Part shown: positions 42,878-46,211 of the stretch, in pieces
Position numbering within the stretch: the first letter of the stretch is position 1
How the letters are laid out: every line of letters begins with the position of its first letter
Source: Pelotomaculum sp. PtaB.Bin104
GTDB lineage: Bacteria > Bacillota > Desulfotomaculia > Desulfotomaculales > Pelotomaculaceae
Length of the DNA stretch: 46,211 nucleotides
Assembly (NCBI GenBank): GCA_002067205.1
Contig: MVQL01000249.1
Span: forward strand, 1-46,211
Direction: 5' to 3'
The notes under the pieces: model-generated
What the model saw: the letters and a program-made list of their open reading frames with translations, nothing else
What the model was told of the DNA's origin: nothing
The model's database searches: none
Position numbers and translations under genes: made by a program

Positions 42878-44272
42878 TCAAATCCTGAGAATGTCAGGCG
42901 GTTTGGTCCGGTTTCCTTTTTCAATAACTACAATTCCGTCATAGAAATGGACCCCTTGAATACTGTGTGTAAAATAATCCGGTTGCAGGGAATCGCTTTC
43001 CGAATGCCAGGCGTTCATGGAATCGATAAGCCCCTTGCAGTGTTCCACAAAAGTACCCTGCCTAAGATACCCCCCGTTAAAACCTGACCAATAGGACGTA
43101 TGGAGATCCTCGCAAAGATAAAGCCCTTCGGATGTAAGATGCGGAAACATTTCCTGGAAAGTAATATATTGCTGGCTCGCAGTGTGTCCCCCGTCATCCA
43201 GCAATATATCTACCGATGATACTGTTTGTTTAAACTCCTGCCAGAATTTTCTGTCTGCCTGGTCGCCGATGAATATTTCGATTCCGGGCTCCTCCAAATT
43301 TTTACATTTCGGATCGATATCTACTCCAACAATCAGCGATTGAGGGCCAAAATAGTCTTTCCACATTTGAAGGGAACCGCCCTGGGAAACCCCTATCTCA
43401 AGCATAACGACGGGTTTTCCCTTGTAGCGCGAAAAGAACTCGTCGTATATGCCGAAATAATTCAGACATTTATGAATCGGTCGATGCTCCCTTTCGCCGA
43501 AAAACAATTCAAGATCGTTAAGCTTTTTCCCCTCTGTCAGATGCCTGAACAAAGCTCTCTGCTGTGCGGAGCTCAGCATATTTCCGTCGTCATCCATGGG
43601 CACGACAGTATGTTCCTGCATCAGCGGGTCGTCGTCCTGCTCAATGTTTGACGAAATTCTTTGTACGGACTTGAGACTTTTACATGAGGCAATATGATAC
43701 AAAGCACGTTTTACGCTTGCTTTGAAATTCTTTAGTTTTTTTTCCTCTTTCTGTGCAATCAGCACGGTATCCTTCCAGATGGGGTCAAGATAAGGAAATT
43801 TTTCATAGCTCCAGTTCGTATATACATCCAGTACCTTAAGATGAGCGGTATGCGCCAGAGCTACCATTCCATCTGGATAATACCTGTAGCAGTCCAGAGG
43901 ATAATTGTGCATGTAACCGGCTGAGGGCGCAATAATACAACATATCCCGCCGGGCCTCAACACGCGGTGAATCTCCAGAAAGGTAAGCCAGGGAAATCCC
44001 ACATGCTCTAGCATTTGTCCCGAGATGACATAATCAAAACTGTTCGGCTTGATTTCTTTCCAGACATAAGGTTTTTCAAGAACGATGTTTACATTTTCCC
44101 CTGGAACCATATCGCATCCCATGTATTTTATATTCATTCCATCAAAAAGACTGCGATAGGAGCTTTCGAATTGTCCCTCTATCTCCCGGCTTCCGACATC
44201 CAGTAGCTTCGTACCCTCACGAACATACTTCTCTACAAACCTCCGCATGTTTTCCCTCGAACTAGGATGCAT
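42878..44272 (-). CDS. Double methyltransferase protein
   Basis: This is a 464-residue protein with two SAM domains. The first (about 10-180) has LLDVGSRE, VISGQMLEHVGFPWLTFLEI and RVLRPGGICCII. The second (about 240-464) has VVMLEIGVSQGGSLQMWKDY near 287, IVGVDIDPKCKN and DILLDDGGHTASQQY near 354, typical of CmcI/TylF-like or MycE-like sugar O-methyltransferases, which use a metal. ATG 44272 lies ten bases after GGAGG. The upstream frame adds 18 unlikely residues. It probably methylates sugars of the cell-surface glycan. It converges with the previous gene with only 22 bases between. Confidence 0.82.
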   Translation of the reverse strand: MHPSSRENMRRFVEKYVREGTKLLDVGSREIEGQFESSYRSLFDGMNIKYMGCDMVPGENVNIVLEKPYVWKEIKPNSFDYVISGQMLEHVGFPWLTFLEIHRVLRPGGICCIIAPSAGYMHNYPLDCYRYYPDGMVALAHTAHLKVLDVYTNWSYEKFPYLDPIWKDTVLIAQKEEKKLKNFKASVKRALYHIASCKSLKSVQRISSNIEQDDDPLMQEHTVVPMDDDGNMLSSAQQRALFRHLTEGKKLNDLELFFGEREHRPIHKCLNYFGIYDEFFSRYKGKPVVMLEIGVSQGGSLQMWKDYFGPQSLIVGVDIDPKCKNLEEPGIEIFIGDQADRKFWQEFKQTVSSVDILLDDGGHTASQQYITFQEMFPHLTSEGLYLCEDLHTSYWSGFNGGYLRQGTFVEHCKGLIDSMNAWHSESDSLQPDYFTHSIQGVHFYDGIVVIEKGNRTKPPDILRI

Positions 44273-44329
44273 AGTTCTCATACCTCCAAATATTATGTAA
44301 TACCTGAATCCGTGATCTGAAGGCAATAA

Positions 44330-44547
44330 AACATTCGTAATTTAGCGCAAAACCCCTTATAATGGAATAAACAAGGGATAATTCCAAATCCAATATTTCA
44401 CCTGCGGGGTGCAGCCAATGAAATTTATCATTGAGCAATCTAATGAAGACCTGACACCCAACAATCCCAAAATACGCCGCTCCAAGCCCAAGCATGGTAC
44501 TGACAGTCAGATAATATATTAAATTTAATGGCTTACAACAACCTACG
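44330..44547. other. AT-rich spacer, possible gene debris
   Basis: A minus-strand frame (44262-44495; LGLGAAYFGIVGCQVFIRLL) has membrane-like character but no start site and overlaps the methyltransferase start. I cannot assign it. It is probably the debris of a transporter or acyltransferase gene. Confidence 0.25.
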
Positions 44548-44943
44548 TTGTCGTGGTCGTTTGATTCCGCGATTTATTATATGGTTTTTTTTGGCATGGG
44601 AAACATGATGAGAAACTATAGAGATAATAATTTATTTATTCGAAAGTTGGCAATTTCTTACTCTGTTATAATAAATATAAGCTTACAACTTATGTTTACA
44701 TCTCACAATATATTAAAACCAGCAACGTATTATCTAATTTAGGAATCAATGCATTGACTATTTTTGCTTTACATATTCCCTTTACTTACTTTTTAATAAA
44801 CAAATTCATCGAAGTTTACGGAATCCAGATAAGACCTTCCAATATTAATGGGTTGTTATATTCGTGTATTGCTCTTGCAATAATGCTACCAGTAACAAGG
44901 ATAATTAATAACTACTTTCCTTGGATGAAGGGAAAACCATGAG
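44548..44943 (+). pseudogene. C-terminal remnant of a membrane acyltransferase-like protein
   Basis: Two frames join across a shift near 44715-44735: YYMVFFGMGNMMRNYRDNN then LGINALTIFALHIPFTYFLI and RIINNYFPWMKGKP before the stop. 'G-x-N-A-L-x-I-F-A-L-H-I-P' followed by a membrane segment is the pattern of the last helices of acyltransferase-3 (OafA/YrhL) O-acetylases. The N-terminal two thirds are missing. It probably once acetylated the surface polysaccharide made by this locus. Confidence 0.45.
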
Positions 44944-45124
44944 TATTCATGCAAATCTGGCCAATCAAATAGGCACCTCAAAAAAAAATCCTTAGGCTAA
45001 AAGTCCAAGCAACCGAATAATCTGTGTTAAACTCCATATATAAGGTACCAGCCTTTAGACGGATACCACAAGAACCAATCTGAATTAATCGAGATAGACA
45101 AACCCCTCGATATTCCCATAGTGT
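44944..45124. other. Short non-coding spacer
   Basis: I see no gene, promoter or hairpin that I can support between the acyltransferase remnant and the end of the last gene. Confidence 0.4.
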
Positions 45125-46087
45125 TTAGCGACCATATTTGCTGATAATAAACCGTTTATCCAAAATCCTCCATATATCCTGTATTGTAGCGGTCCGACCG
45201 GCCTGAATCTGTTTACGCTTCGACCACACCCGGGGCAAACCTTTAACTGCATCTATCTTTGCACGGAGAATCATACTACCTTTCCCACGGGCTACGTACC
45301 CAATTATAGTAGACAGATTCAAGAGCAGATGAAGGGGTAGCAGTAGCCAGAACAACAACCCCGGCATATTCTTGAAAAAGGTCCAAACCAAATTGCGATG
45401 CCCGTGATAGGCTGAAAAATCGCTAGGCTGCCCACTCGTAGTGGCTGAACCTATATGGCGGACCATTGCTTTCGGGACATACATTGATTTGTGCCCTGCT
45501 AAACGTAAGCGAAAACCCAAGTCAACATCCTCTATATAGCAAAAAAAGGCATCATCAAACCCACCTATATCCACCAAAGCCTGCCGCCGGTACAAAGCCG
45601 CAGCAGCACAAGGTGAAAATATTTCTCGCGGGACTAGATCTTCCGCTTGCTGTTGCTTCCCAAACCGATTACGCCAAACTAATCCGCTTATATGGTAAGT
45701 ATCACCCGCACCATCTAAAATCCCAATATCCTCAAAAGACAGCTGACGCGAACCAAATGCAGCTACATCCGGGTATGCACTAGCAGCAGTAAGAAGCTGC
45801 TCCAACCATTCCGGATCGGGAAAAGCATCCGGATTAAGCGTTGCAATTAAATCAGTATTGCATTCAGATAGTGCCAGGTTATTGCCGCCAGCGAAACCAA
45901 GATTGCTATTCAACCTGCGCAAGGTGACATTTGCTAATAACTCGGAACAAATACAAAAATTATCAGAACTTGCGTTATCAATTACCAATATCCGATCAGG
46001 TTGAACAGTCTGCCGCTCAAGGTGTTGCAAGCATTTCACCAATAGCGCCCCGCTATTCCAGTTGATGATAATTACTGCTGTGGTCAT
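45125..46087 (-). CDS. Family 2 glycosyltransferase (WbbL-like rhamnosyltransferase)
   Basis: This is a 320-residue GT-A enzyme. AVIIINWNSGALLVKCLQHL is the nucleotide-sugar-binding start, NLGFAGGNNLALSE and ATLNPDAFPDPEWL the donor and metal site, and FCYIEDVDLGFRLRLAGH the acceptor motif of WbbL-like rhamnosyltransferases. A hydrophobic stretch near 240-270 suggests membrane association. ATG 46087 has GGTGAGGGTG upstream; the frame to 46114 has no site. It would use dTDP-rhamnose from the rml genes. Confidence 0.88.
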   Translation of the reverse strand: MTTAVIIINWNSGALLVKCLQHLERQTVQPDRILVIDNASSDNFCICSELLANVTLRRLNSNLGFAGGNNLALSECNTDLIATLNPDAFPDPEWLEQLLTAASAYPDVAAFGSRQLSFEDIGILDGAGDTYHISGLVWRNRFGKQQQAEDLVPREIFSPCAAAALYRRQALVDIGGFDDAFFCYIEDVDLGFRLRLAGHKSMYVPKAMVRHIGSATTSGQPSDFSAYHGHRNLVWTFFKNMPGLLFWLLLPLHLLLNLSTIIGYVARGKGSMILRAKIDAVKGLPRVWSKRKQIQAGRTATIQDIWRILDKRFIISKYGR

Positions 46088-46211
46088 GTTATCACCCTCA
46101 CCAGGGTAGTCCAATGCTCACCAAACACTGCATGGATCAGTAGTGTTGCATAAACAAATAGTTAAATTATCAAGGTTTAAATTAGCTTAAATTCAGCCGT
46201 TTACCAGAAAT

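Overview
The window reads as chromosome of a spore-forming, anaerobic-type Firmicute, most likely of the Peptococcaceae (Desulfotomaculum/Pelotomaculum neighbourhood). This rests on strong GGAGG ribosome sites, frequent TTG/GTG starts, a ydaO-type (c-di-AMP) riboswitch ahead of a LysM-SleB cell-wall hydrolase, a very small hydrophobic peptide gene resembling YjcZ-type sporulation proteins, and Gram-positive-style purine and mutS loci. The genus is inferred and nothing in the window proves it.

Region by region. (1) 1-8.5 kb is a decayed accessory region: an ImmA/IrrE-type metallopeptidase, a small membrane protein, a transposase remnant, a frameshifted GNAT acetyltransferase, an intact secreted TPR protein with near-identical repeats, a broken phytoene-desaturase-like oxidoreductase, an AraC C-terminal scrap, an intact RelE/ParE-RelB/DinJ toxin-antitoxin pair, truncated AIG2-like and LexA/S24-like fragments, a DUF2164 gene, and a methyltransferase fragment joined to a truncated IS110 transposase. 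(2) 8.5-10.4 kb holds the riboswitch-controlled LysM-SleB hydrolase and two small genes that are easily missed. (3) 10.5-18 kb, minus strand: miaB - mutS - (small ORF?) - hydantoinase A-like protein - histone-deacetylase-family protein; the last two genes overlap by 4 bases.

(4) 18.1-27.9 kb, minus strand, is a purine operon in the order purE, purB, a large divergent purC-like gene, purF, purM, purN, purH, purD. It ends in a clean terminator and is preceded by a leader that looks like a transcription attenuator. purK and purSQL are not here. (5) 27.9-30.1 kb: hpt-guaA, two bases apart, behind a near-consensus promoter, so salvage and GMP synthesis sit next to de novo IMP synthesis. (6) 30.2-33 kb: a secreted or lipoprotein-like protein facing a MazG-like pyrophosphohydrolase and a DUF1015 protein. 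(7) 33-46 kb is a surface polysaccharide locus: a polyprenyl-phosphate sugar transferase and a GT4 glycosyltransferase on the minus strand, a dTDP-rhamnose set (rmlA-long, rmlC-like, rmlD, rmlB) on the plus strand, then glycosyltransferases and two double-domain proteins (methyltransferase-GT2 and methyltransferase-methyltransferase), an acyltransferase remnant in AT-rich DNA, and a rhamnosyltransferase-like GT2.

How the parts work together: the pur genes make IMP, and guaA and hpt supply GMP and recycle bases. The rml genes make dTDP-rhamnose, the polyprenyl transferase primes a lipid carrier, and the GT4/GT2 enzymes plus methyltransferases would build and cap a glycan. I found no wholly new multi-gene defence or mobile system. 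The least explained items are the HyuA-HDAC pair with its cysteine-rich extension, the oversized PurC homologue, the purE leader, and the fused methyltransferase/glycosyltransferase proteins.
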